A DNA stretch of 64,000 bases from Liquidambar formosana. Lineage: Eukaryota; Streptophyta; Magnoliopsida; Saxifragales; Altingiaceae. The notes below the pieces were generated by a model, which did not search any database, was not told the DNA's origin, and saw nothing but the letters and a program-made list of their open reading frames with translations. Position numbers and translations under genes: made by a program. The DNA lies in assembly GCA_039720395.1 (NCBI GenBank), contig CM077833.1:13515133-13579132 (forward strand), in the 5' to 3' direction. Below, in pieces: positions 31,061 through 42,303 of the stretch (its first letter is position 1; the number at the start of each line of letters is the position of its first letter).

Positions 31061-31358
31061 ATACAAAGAATGCATCTGACTACGACATTGAGGTTGAGAT
31101 ATCCAATAGTAAAATGGCATTTTAATGCCACTATTTGTGCATGTATCAGGAACACATCAAAATATGATTAAAATGAAGCAAATTAAAACTATCAATATAT
31201 CACATCAACGCAAGATGTCTAAGAAATTACTTGCATGTGACAACTAATAAATTGACCAAAATGAACATATGTCCTCAAAATGTCACAATACGGTGACCAT
31301 CCACTTGTAATACCATCAAAAAATAACAACCTAACTAAATTAAACGCACAGCTGATAA

Positions 31359-32725
31359 TTAAGGACCACGACAATGATCACGACCACGACTAGTAGTAAC
31401 AATGTGATCTCGGGGAGGTAAAATCCCAGAAGCAATCAGTTCTTGCTCAAGTCGATCGATCCTAGAATTTTGCATCTTAAGCAACGAGATAACTTCCGCT
31501 AACTGAATAGATAGAATCTTGTTACTAACAGGACCCTGTGGAATATTGGCATTTGAACCACCCAGTGCAGATGTGGATGGCTACAAGACAGTAGTCAACT
31601 GACTCCGACTCTTATTAAGGGTAGATTGATCAATACGCCCTACGTTTTGTTCAGTTGCCTCATCAAAAGGAATAGCCACCTTACAATGATTTTTCAAAAA
31701 CTAAAAAATCAGATGACCATGAGAGAGGCAGCATGAGTATTTGAATTAGTGGATACCTGATAAACATTCTTCATAATAAGGGCAGGAATATCAATAGAAA
31801 GGTCACCAAAGCGTATAGAAGTTCAGCTCGATGTAATGCTACTCCAAATGAATAAGAATTGTGCAAAAGGGTTCCACATAAAACCTTATAGAGCAACCCA
31901 TAATTAAATTTTAGTGAGCCAATGGGAGCATTATTGACATAATTAGAACCCTCAACACACAAAGATTGATACAGCTCATGCGGCTTAGGAATAGTTGGAG
32001 GGTGCTTAGGCTTAGGCCACTTAGGAGGAGGCTCATAAGGTATTACAGCATTAGACTCATGACGCAAGCCAAATGCAGTATAGAGAGCATTAGAGGAGAA
32101 AACAATTTTCTTTCCATACTTTAGTTGTTATGATGAATGTGTGTGGATCATAATCAGTGATATTAGCATAAAATAGACGAACAAGTCGTGGGTAGCCATC
32201 ACCAGAAAAACTCATAAGTTGTCGATAATTGCGCAACTCACATATCCAGTTGACACATTAATTCTTCAAACTTCTGAAATCAACTTCTCGTTCATACAAC
32301 ACACTCCGATTCTTTAATACAATATTAAAGAGATGATATGCATTGCTAGAAACAAATTTTGTTTTATCATAAACCACCCTAGCTGCATGATTGTCATTTG
32401 TGGCATTAGTAGAAGTTGACTTGGGAACATCTTTTGAGGATGCATTGTCAGACTGGTCATCGTCCAACTCATAATCACATTTAAAAGAGGATGGGGACCG
32501 ATGTTTTTTGCATTTCACTGGTCTTTTAACCCATTTAGTAGTAGTAGAACCACTAGTAGTAACTTTCACACCCATACCTTTGCTATTACCCCTACTACGG
32601 GAATTGGTACCAGTCCCAGCCATAAACACGAACAGCGATAAACCAACCTCCAAAATCATAATGTTACTGCCAATAGCAAATCCAACAGCATTTAATAAAG
32701 CATTAAACAAATTACAGCGAGCCAA
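31359..32725 (-). pseudogene. Putative plant transposon protein (PF20167-like) pseudogene
   Basis: The minus-strand frames read in order: a basic, serine-rich N-terminal region; FVSSNAYHLFNIVLKNRSVLYEREVDF; a TAA at 32258-32260; YPRLVRLFYANITDYDPHTFI in the same frame; a frameshift near 32120; then FNYGLLYKVLCGTLLHNSYSFG and ELLYALVTFLL. The end is a short coiled coil, LSIQLAEVISLLKMQNSRID, and an Arg/His tail. The order matches proteins encoded by several plant transposons and annotated only as 'putative plant transposon protein'; the function is unknown. At least one stop and two frameshifts show decay. Confidence 0.6.
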
Positions 32726-32759
32726 AAGTCTGAAATATGAATAGAACTAAATGATAATG

Positions 32760-33790
32760 GAGTGCGGATAATTCTTATATGGAGTGTAAAGAAGACGAAA
32801 ATAACCAAAAAATTTTTTTAAAATATTCCCTAACACCCAACACTACCAACATACACCATAATTGTATAAAAAAAAATGTTTAATCTACCAGCAACAGAAA
32901 ATACAACCATTGTTGTGCCCGAGAAAAAAAACAAAAAAAAAAAACAAATTTCCTTTTTGTTGCTAAATCCAAGCCCCAAAACCTAGGGTTTTGTTTGGGG
33001 AAAAAAAAATTTAGGGCTTTTAATCTACACATCAAAAAATACAACCATTGGATTTTTTTTCACACACAATCCTCAATCTACGTTTATGAACAAAAATAAT
33101 GAAATTTGGCAAGCAAAAGAGCTCACTTGTAGCTTTGTCAAGCTTTTCTTTCAGTCGATCCGTCGATCTTCACACTGGCTTTCAAGTTTCGCTTTGCGTC
33201 GATCTTAACGTTGGATTTTACGCTTCCCTTTCTGTCGACCTTCACTCCGGCTGCTTCTCGCTTCTTGAAAATTGTGATAGATAGATGGAAATCGCAGGAG
33301 ATATGGGAGAAGGAGAGGATGACGATGAGGAAATACCAGGCGTGAATGATTCACGTCGGACTAGAACGGTAAGGGAATTCATTTCCTTTTCGGAGATCGC
33401 ATGAGAAAGTGCACAAGACGGCGATGCTTTTTTCTTCAAGAGAGCAAAACGCATACTTTTGGGGGGCGACAAGGTGAGATGTGCCATAAAGGTGCATTTA
33501 GGAGTCAAAACGCACACTACGTGGCTCGTTTTATCAAGTGAATATTCTCCCACCATCGGATGAAGCTAAACCTCACGTGTCATAATCCAAAAGCACCTTG
33601 GCACAGTGCCGATAATTCATGCCTCATCACTGAGTCTGACTATTGTGATTAAGCCACTCGGCCCTCTGATTTGGTGCAGCAGCACCCTTGGTGCAGTTGC
33701 CGCTAGATGGACGCCACGTGGCCATAGGAAGAAGGGATGGTGCGGATGATTGCAAGCATTTTAATCCTTAAGTCCATCATGCAGCGTTAT
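32760..33790. other. Non-coding stretch with three 36-nt repeats
   Basis: At about 33145-33255 a roughly 36-nt motif (GTCGATCTTCACACTGGCTT-like) occurs three times with drift, giving a repetitive peptide in one frame. This is typical of plant 5' leader repeats rather than of a protein. A-rich tracts lie at 32870-33060. No gene is supported. Confidence 0.45.
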
Positions 33791-33821
33791 GGACTTAATT
33801 TTTACACCCCCAAAAAAACCT

Positions 33822-34170
33822 AGAGTATTGCAAGACATTCACAAGAGATCCTCACAATTGCAAGTACGATCCCTAGATTTTTTTTTTTTTTTTTTTTTGT
33901 CCACATTTGTAGGGTTTAGAGAGGGAATATGGGGTATGATTTGTCATTGGATTGTCATCTGTTTCAAAGCCTATGATGGGTGAGAATCAACCCATCCACA
34001 CCACAGCTTTTATAGGTAGAGTATTGCAATACATTCACAAGGGATCCCCACAATTGCAAGTACGATCCCCAGATATTATTTTTCCCATATTTGTAGGGTT
34101 TGGAGAGGGAATATAGGGTACTATTTGTCTTTCGATTGCACTATCATAAGATTATAAGGGACAGGTTATG
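33822..34170. repeat. Two-copy direct repeat of about 195 bp
   Basis: TAGAGTATTGCAA...ACATTCACAAG at about 33822 recurs at about 34015, followed by CAATTGCAAGTACGATCCC and GTAGGGTTT..GAGAGGGAATA in both. The first copy carries a T-run insertion (33879-33898). Confidence 0.7.
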
Positions 34171-35285
34171 CACACTTTTGCTATATGGTCACACGCTCAA
34201 TGGATAAGAGTAGCCAACAAGTGTAGAAGTTCATGAACTAATGGATTTCCACATTATTACAAACGATCCCTAGAAAATAGAGTTCGTTCTTCGGACAAAA
34301 GTAGGACGAATCGATTCAGAATTGTCTGATTTCATTGAGATTCATAGGTATGAATGACCTGATTTGACAAATCATGCACACTTTTGCTATATGGTCACAC
34401 GCTCAATGGAGAAGAGTAGCCAACAAGTGCAGAAGTTCATGAATTGATGGATCCCCACATTGTTACAAACGATCCCCAAAAAATAGAGTTCATTCTTTGG
34501 ACAAAAGTTGGAGGAATCTATTTAGACTTGTCTAATTTGATTAAGATTGGGCGGTATCAATGACCAAATTAAACAAGTCATGCAAACTTTTGCTATATGG
34601 TCACACGCTCAATGGAGAAGAGTAGCCAACAAGTGCAGAAGTTCATGAACTGATGGATCCCCACATTGTTACAAATGATCCCCAGAAAATAGAGTTCGTT
34701 CTTTGGACGGAAGTAAGAGGAATCTATTCAAACTTGTCTGATTTCATTGAGATTCGGTGGTATAAATAACCATATTTGACAAATCTTGCACACTTTTTCT
34801 ATATGGTCACATGCTCCATGGAGAAGAGTAGCCAAGTGCAGAAGTTCATTGACTGATGGATACCCACATTGTTACAAACGATCGCTAGAAAATAGAGTTC
34901 GTTCTTTGGATAGAAGTAGGAGGAATCGATTTAGACTTGTCTGATTTCATTGAGATTCAGAGATATGAATGACCAGATTTGACAACTCATGCACACTTTT
35001 GCTATATGGTCACATGCTCAATAGAGAAGAGTAGCCAAGTGCAGAAATTCATTGACTAATGGATACCCACATTGTTACAAACGATCCCCAAAAAATAAAG
35101 TTTGTTCCTTGAACGGAAGTAGGAGCAATCTAATCAGACATACAATGATTTTATAGAGATTCAGAGGTATGAGTGACCAAATTTGACAACTCATGCACAG
35201 TTTTGCAATATGATCACATATTCAATGTAGAAGATTAGCCAAGTGCAGATTGTCATTGACTGAATGATCTACACATTTTGTGATA
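34171..35285. repeat. 206-bp tandem repeat array
   Basis: The motif CTATATGGTCACA starts at 34181, 34387, 34593, 34799 and 35002, with a decayed copy at 35206; spacing is 203-206 bp. Each unit also has GATCCCCACATTGTTACAAA and TAGAGTTCGTTCTTTGGA. Identity between neighbours is high, roughly 85-95% by eye. This satellite-like array has no coding content. Confidence 0.9.
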
Positions 35286-35461
35286 TAAATAACGTTGTTT
35301 ACTAGGTATACCTAATTCGAGTAAGTCATTCTTATAGTTCACACTATAATTTCATAATAGTTGGATACATAAGTAACTTGCCTAGTCCACTGCATACTCA
35401 TGGATGGAGATGGCAATAGTAGTAGAGGCAGGCGATTCCAATTGGGTGAGAGTTCTAGCTG

Positions 35462-36126
35462 ACATGTGAATGCTGATAGGAATCGTATATGCCGTCAGAG
35501 AGAAAGATGCAGTTCACTGGGTACCTTTCATCCTGTTAGTTTGATTACAGACCATTCTGGTGCTTTGTTTGATTGTATGGGAAACGTAAGTTTTATTTCC
35601 TGGGTGACCTATAGGATTCAACTTTTAAGCATAATGGTTGTACGTATGGTTACTCATTAACACAACCGGAATTTATGGCTTGAGGGCAAAAGAATTGAAG
35701 TGGCCATTACTCTTTCATTTAAGATATGAGTACGAGGCCAAATGTCGTTGGGAAGAACTGCTAGTTCCAAAAGTACAAACAGTGCAAATACAAAAGGAAG
35801 AGCCGAGCAATGCTGTCAAACTATGTGAAAGATTAGAGTACGAGAATGAATAAATGAGAAGAAGGTTGGATCGGGATTTTTGGATTTATTACCATAAACA
35901 AAATGAGGTGGATCCGACGGAGAAGATTAAAAGCATTATGGAGAAGCCAAACTTAATGTCAAACCCTGAACTATTGAATTATTCCATATCCGACAATGGA
36001 TCGGATAATGAACAAATTGATAATGAAGTCGATAAGTCGGTATGTGACCCTGAACTATTGCATTTTTATATATACGTTAATTGTCTAGTTGAAAATACTA
36101 TGGTTGGGAACCGAATTCATGAGTAA
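35462..36126 (+). pseudogene. Exon-like fragments with a coiled-coil tail
   Basis: A first piece ends HSGALFDCMGN at a donor GTAAG (about 35587). A second (about 35650-36126) reads LRYEYEAKCRWEELL, VKLCERLEYENE, a stop at 35851-35853, then MRRRLDRDFWIYYHKQNEVD in the same frame. This charged helical tail has the same character and position as the last exon of the PMD-like gene at 28510-30201: both are followed directly by the 330-bp repeat block. The gene family is not otherwise recognised. Confidence 0.45.
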
Positions 36127-36132
36127 ATGTCA

Positions 36133-37185
36133 TATATCTCAAGATTTTTAGTGGGAACAACCTGACAATAGTTTTTTATTCTGATTTACCCAATCGATAG
36201 ATACATAACCCAATCTATTGGGACTTGCCTATGAACTCATATTTCTTCATTGTTTTGCCCAATCGATTGGGATTCATTGCAATCGATTGGGATTCTTAAA
36301 AATTGAATTTGTAGTTCTCAGACCTATTGGGACTAACGTTATTTCATCTTATTGGAGTGCTGGGTTAATATCTCAATAAAATAAAATAAAATAAAAAATT
36401 TGCATATATCTGAGAAACAGATTAGTTGGTCAATGGCTTTGGATACATCTCAGATAACCACATTCTCCCCCAAGATTTTTAGTGGGAACAACCTGACAAT
36501 GGTTTTTCATTTTGATTTACCTAATCGATTGACACATAACCCAATCGATTGGGACTTGCCTATGAACTCATATTTCTTTACTGTTTTGCCCCATCGATTG
36601 GGATTCATTGCAATCTATTGGGATTCTTAAAAATTGAATTTGTAGTTCTCAGACTTATTGGGACTAACGTTATTCCATTTTATTGGAGTGCTGGGTTAAT
36701 ATCTCAAAAAAAAAAAATTGTTTTTTTTTTTTTTGCATATATCTGAGAATCACATTAGTTGGTCAATGGTTTTGGATACATCTCGGGTGACCACATTCTC
36801 CCCCAAGTTTTTTATTGGGAACACTCTGACAATGGTTTTTGATTTTGATTTACCCAATCAATTGACACATAACACAAATCGACTGGGAATTGCATATGAA
36901 CTGATATTTCTTTACTATTTTTCCCAATCGATTGGGATTCATTGCAATCGATTGGATTTCTTAGAAATTGTATTTGTGCTTCTCAAACTTATTAGGATTA
37001 ATGTTATTCCATCTTATTGGGGTGTTTTACCAACTATATATAGGGGTATAGTTGACTCTCATTTAATTGCGGCTTTTCAACAAATTTTCCATATAACAAT
37101 CATTATGCCAAATATTAATTCCTTCTTTATGTATATATGTACTTCCTACCTCTAGTCCCATCCTGTATTTCTCATAATATGTATC
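36133..37185. repeat. About 331-bp tandem repeat rich in CCCAATCGATTGGG palindromes
   Basis: Unit markers (CTATTGGG/CTTATTGG) lie at 36323, 36654 and 36988, with a partial unit to the left. The exact 14-bp palindrome CCCAATCGATTGGG occurs at 36258, 36540 and 36923, with several one-mismatch copies between. The tail (about 37030-37185) matches the tail of the first locus at 30895-31060. Confidence 0.85.
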
Positions 37186-37850
37186 TAGTTCATACCTCTG
37201 GTCCCATACATTGGGGTCATTGAACGCAAGTTATCAGCTTGTTTATGCATTCCCTTTTTTCAAAGACTTATTTTATTTTATTTTTTGTTTGCAGATCTAA
37301 TGGGGTAACTTAGGACTGGTGCCATTTGATTATAAGACAAAAGATTGATTTCTCTATAGATAAAAAGTGATTCATTACTGACAATCTACAGTCTTCGAGA
37401 TCATAGTGGATTTTCTTTACGTATTCTCACATGTCGGTTTTGTTTTTTGTTATTGTATTTTTAAAATCATCATGGTGTAGTAGGGCGGTTTTGGTGAGAT
37501 GGAATGGGATTTTTTATAAATTCCCAAGACCAGTATCTATTTGTATTCATTTCGGTTATTGTCTCTTCATGTTACTCTTGCTTGTTCTTAATAATAATTT
37601 GATCTAAAGCACACATGGTTTGCAGTTTCATGAAAGCTCATATTTTATGTTTGACCTACATGCGTACACATGATAGTACCACATACATGCAACATATACA
37701 TTGGATTTTTCATTCATTGTAACCATACCCTCCTCCGTCATGTTAACCTTCTGTTCCATGTGTTTGGTTAAAGGAAAACTGCCTATTAGCACCCTACATG
37801 AAAGACTATCCTAGTGTCAAATGGTCAAAAATATTTGTTCATAATAGAAA
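37186..37850. other. No recognisable feature
   Basis: AT-rich sequence with frequent stops on both strands and no clear repeat. It may include the 3' flank of the FAR1-like pseudogene, which ends at about 37851 on the minus strand. Confidence 0.5.
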
Positions 37851-38146
37851 TTATGACAAAATTAGTAAGCAATATAAATTATGCTCTGTTACTTGGCTTG
37901 CGCCATTAAATGTGTTATCTTTCTCTTGAGCTATGTGGGCATCATGGCTATATAACACAACCCGCATTGAATCACATGACCAGTCCGCTTGCATTGATGG
38001 GATTGAACTATGATAATGCATTGAGTGGCTCTGGGAGAATGATTTATATGCATAAAGATTTGGTTGCTCGAACCCACTACCTTCAGCATGTATATCAAAA
38101 CCAATATTGGAATCCTTATAGGTAGAACCTTTGCCCAATAGTGGGC

Positions 38147-39599
38147 TGTTGACACCGAATTTTGTACCGCCTGACATTTCAAACCACCTTTAAGCCCAAT
38201 GATGAAAGGTGGTGTCAAATAGAACTATTATGAGTGAATCCTGAAGGACTGACACAATCACAGCTCAATTCAACACAAAACCATAACCCATGATCGTACA
38301 TACATGCTTCATGCACGTACGTGCATCTCCCATGCACGTATGTGCATCACCTGAGCTTTGCAAAATCCTCCGTTTCAGCATTTTCTTCCTTACCATAAAG
38401 GGATGAAGCCTTAATGCTAGCCATCTTGTGGCGACTGGAAACCTAGATACCCCGAAAATAAACCCTAAAAACCCTTTATAAATACCCTACTTTGAACCTA
38501 TGAAGAAGAGCACTTTTCTTAAAGGATTCTCTTCAGCCTCCATCCAATTCTGCTTGGCCCCTACCCAATCTTCCTCAGCCACCACTCCCAAAAAAACCCT
38601 AAAAAACCAATAGCTATGATTGCAAAAAGTCTAGAAGGAAGAGCTTGTGAAGTTCTTGCCACCGCCCAAGCCTGAGGGTAACAATTCTCTCCTTAACCCC
38701 TGCCCATTCTAACATGCTTATTGATTATCTTTTGTGAAACAGATGTAGATTTCTTTATACACTTCTTCATTTGGTGCACATAATCAATAATCGATGGTTT
38801 AAAGCATGATTACTACATGTTGAAAGCATAGAGGATATTTAGAATGACACACATTCATCTGTCTATCATTCCCCTGATATAAGCATGGTCATTTGCATAT
38901 GGCATGATGATGTTGTGTGGTTTAATCTATTAGTTTCATCATCGTCAATCCATTATCTAGATCTAGGATGTTCTTATTTTTAAAGCACGCTAGGGCAGTT
39001 TCTGTGCATATCCTGATCATTCGTAGGATTACACAGGCATGATAGTTGCATAATAGGCTTAAAATTCGTATTTTTGCATTAATTGCATAAGTTCCGCATA
39101 AAGCATGCATGTACGTGCTTCATGTATGCATGTACGTGCTTCCCAGATGCTCGTACGTGCATAATAGATTTTGGACAAATTAATCCTTGTTTTGCAGGCT
39201 GTGTAAGTATGATTCGACTTTGTTAAATGCTCTTGTTTTCTGTGTACATATTTATTCATACTATTTTGATTTCTTATCTCCTTCATCATTGTATGCCAAC
39301 ATTTGAATTAAATCATTGAATTGCTTGAATACGATTGAGCCTAATTAAGTCATTTTTAATTAAAGCCAATAAGTATATGTGGGGGCCGGCTTCGGTCGGG
39401 CGTAGATGGTACCTAACACCTTCCCATCCGTGTACCCTAGCTCCGAACTTGAATAATCTCTGGTTATAACAAGTTAGACCCTTCCTAGGATTAATTGGTT
39501 CCCGAAGCCAAATTGGGTGGCGACTCCCTCTCCACCCTAATCATCCGTGGTTAGTGGCGTACTCCCGAGCCCCGCGTAGTCGAGGATGTGGTGCTCACA
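38147..39599 (+). mobile_element. Solo LTR (Tat-type) with exact 5-bp target duplication
   Basis: It begins TGTTGACACCGAATTTTG and ends GGTGCTCACA. TGGGC flanks it on both sides (38142-38146 and 39600-39604). Near its end it has GGGTGGCGACTCC, shared with the other Tat LTRs here and giving plus orientation. It carries two clusters of the palindrome family ATGCACGTACGTGCAT (exact copy at 38311-38326; cluster two at 39099-39160). It splits the FAR1-like pseudogene. Confidence 0.9.
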
Positions 39600-40917
39600 T
39601 GGGCACCTACGAATATCGTGTCCTTTGAACTTGCAGTGACTACACCTTCTTGCCATTAGCATTGAAGTTGGCATGCTTCTAGTATTGCCTTTTGTTCTGG
39701 CTATATCAGGATCTTGAACCATGGGGCGACGCCTTGGGCCTCCTTCACAAACTTCTGCGTCCGTACCTCCTTGTCAATACATGGCACAAAGTTGTTCCAT
39801 TCGATAGGTTAGTTTGGCCACTTCATTCCTTGCCTCATGGAAGCCTTCGGTACACTTCGAAGCAAGGTAGCACATTTCATTACAGCTTGCTAAAAATGCA
39901 CTATACCGTATTTGTTCGGTCTCATCGTTTAAAACTTTAGTACTAAATGTGCAATATATACCTCCCCTCATGAGTTTAGTCCACCACTTCAATATACAAT
40001 TAATGGGAATCTCTTGCAACCATTCAACTTTCATAATAGCAATTATGTGTTTACATAGAAGCCCGATGGTTTCAAATTTCAAGCATGAGCATTTCATCTT
40101 TTCTTTATCACGATAATGCACAACTATGATCGCAGCTTCCGGACTAGAGTGTTGAGATAGTATGTGAATACATTGGTCTCCATAATCTTCTGTATGGCGA
40201 ACAATGTATAATATTTCATACTTAAGTTCCTCGCGAAATTTGGAGAACATCCTTTTAGTGAATATTCTGATGGCATAACTCTCTATACTAACCAATGTGG
40301 AATTAGTTACCGGTGAGGTGTGATTGCTATTATATTCTGCTTGTGTCTCGGCGTGCCTCAATTTTATAAGTGCCCTATCATAATGTTGCACTAACTAAAA
40401 AAGCTGAAGACAATGAGTGAGATGTTCTTTGAAAAATGCATTTATGCCCTCGTTCCGTTGTGTGCTTCTCATTCCTGCAAAAAATTGACCCCGCAAATGT
40501 GTTGCCGCCCACCTAAAACGATCATCGTATATGTCCTCAATGCACTTGTTACCGTCAAGTTCGTACTTTTCGACGACAGATTGCCAATCAGTTTCAAATT
40601 CTTCTATAGAATACTCTTTGAACATTACCCTCTTAAAATCTTTATGAAAATTCTTGTTGTGAACGTTGGTAGAAGCATTTCTCTAAAGATGCCATGAACA
40701 TAAGCAAAGGCTAGCCTTCGAAAAAAATTTCTTTATCGCTTTACGCATGGCCTTATCTCTATCAGTAATGATGGATATGGGCTTTTTTGTTGTCCATCGC
40801 TTTAAGTAGAGTCATCAACACCCATTTATATGTTCCCACAATCTTGTCAGCCAATAGAGTACAACCAAAAATAATTGTTTGAAAGTGGTTGTTTACCCCA
40901 ATCAAAATGACAAAAGG

Positions 40918-40946
40918 TCACTTACCCAAAAAAAAAAAAAAAAAAA
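40918..40946. mobile_element. Tiny poly(A) insertion with 14-bp flanking duplication
   Basis: The 14-mer AAAATGACAAAAGG occurs at 40904-40917 and 40943-40956. Between them are TCACTTACCC and an A-run that merges with the second copy. A short piece with a poly(A) tail and a long target duplication is the signature of LINE-type retroposition, here of almost nothing but the tail. It sits in the transposase core of the FAR1-like pseudogene. Confidence 0.55.
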
Positions 40947-41869
40947 TGACAAAAGGCTTCTTGTACACGTTAGTGCTATAAGTTGAGTCGAACGCCAACA
41001 CATCGCCGAAGCATGCATAATCTAGACAAGACTTCGAATCTGCAAAAAACAATTAAGTTAAACGATTTTGCTCATCGACCATGTATTTGTGGAAAAGGCC
41101 TTGGTCTGAGTTTGCTTTCGCAATCAAATAAGCCAAACAACCCATAGCATCACCATCTACAATTTGTTTTCTGCACTGCCCATCAACGTAATTGTATAGA
41201 TCTTTGGATGTGAAACCAATATTCCAGTAGCTTCCAAACTAACTTTGCATATGATCAATGACATGGCAAGTCCTTATCCCCACTTTACGCATTGCGCATT
41301 GCATCTGCTTATGCCTTGTCAGCACCATTCATGGCCCTATGCGATTGAAGAAATTGCACTTCAGATATGGGAACTAATTCATGGTTGTGTCCTACATTGA
41401 ACTTTTTCACAACCCACACGTTTAGTTTTTGCTTGTACGCTATCTGAAATGCAACAAGGCATCCACATCTGGTGATGGACTTTGCTTCGCGTTGTCTATC
41501 TGCTCATTGTAAGTGCTTCTCTAATTGAATTCCCTCCTTTGAGCATACCCAACTTCTAGAAACAATCATGCCATCTTTGTCTTTTGATAAATCATCCCTT
41601 CGCACACTAAAACCAACCACTTTGGCGTACGAGTTGTAAAATGATTCTACCTCATCAATATTGTTGAATATCATGCTAAAAACTTCATTCGTTGTCAACT
41701 CATATAACCTTTTGTACAATGGAGGATATAAATTTTGTTCATTGTGGTTGTGACGGAAATAATGCTCATTGTTGTTCTTTCCAGTAGTGTTCATGCCACC
41801 ATCACTGTCGCTATTCAAGCCATCATTGCCTACATTTAAATCAATAATTGGTTCCTTTCCTGCCCTCCA

Positions 41870-42303
41870 ATTGCACTAGTCCATGGCAACTAGATTTATC
41901 CACACTTCAACCATACATTGTAATAAATGTTAGAATGAGCCATTATACACAGTGAGATATTTTTCAGTTTGCACCTACGCTAAATCATGATTTTGTTAGT
42001 AGGTTACTTCAAATCGCATTGCAATAAATACTGCTCAAACATAAGTTGATTCAAATCACGAAATTCATTCACTAGGTTTCTCTAACCATGCACTTCATCA
42101 TACATAAATTTTGTGTTCTAATTCAAAGTATAGAACAATTAATTAAAATTTTATTGTATTGGGAAGCCATGGATGAATACCAAGCTTTCCAAACTTCAAT
42201 CTAATTTGCTTATGTACTCTAATTCAACCATAATATATTCATATCATAAGAAAAGGAATAGTTCCCACTTGAATTCGAGCTTCCTTTTATGTTTTGATTC
42301 AAT
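41870..42303. other. No recognisable feature
   Basis: AT-rich spacer between the FAR1-like pseudogene start and a solo LTR. No ORF, repeat or clear promoter is visible. Confidence 0.5.

Larger units (their letters stand above)
37851..41820 (-). pseudogene. FAR1/FRS-type MULE transposase-derived pseudogene
   Basis: On the minus strand a FAR1 DNA-binding domain comes first (EVESFYNSYAKVVGFSVRRDD; then TRCGCLVAF and VGHNHELVPISEVQFL). Next is the MULE transposase core with GDVLAFDSTYSTNVYKKPF (first catalytic Asp), NNHFQTIIFGC and THLRGQFFAGMRSTQRNEG. A SWIM zinc finger follows, CSCLKFETIGLLCKHI, and a C-terminal CCHC-type knuckle CSHCKFKGHDIRRCP. FRS proteins are transposase-derived transcription factors; without terminal inverted repeats I cannot say whether this was a gene or a transposon. 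It has several stops, including TAG at about 40393 in an otherwise continuous frame, frameshifts, and a 1453-bp solo LTR inserted just after the knuckle. Confidence 0.8.

Noticed and set aside
33099..33556. Short ORFs on both strands around 33.1-33.6 kb
   Set aside because: They come from three 36-nt repeats and surrounding leader-like sequence. No homology or splice structure was found.
30330..37185. LTR pair of one retrotransposon formed by the two 330-bp repeat blocks
   Set aside because: Copy number of the units differs, no TG..CA ends or target duplication could be found, and no primer site lies beside either block. Kept only as a duplication.
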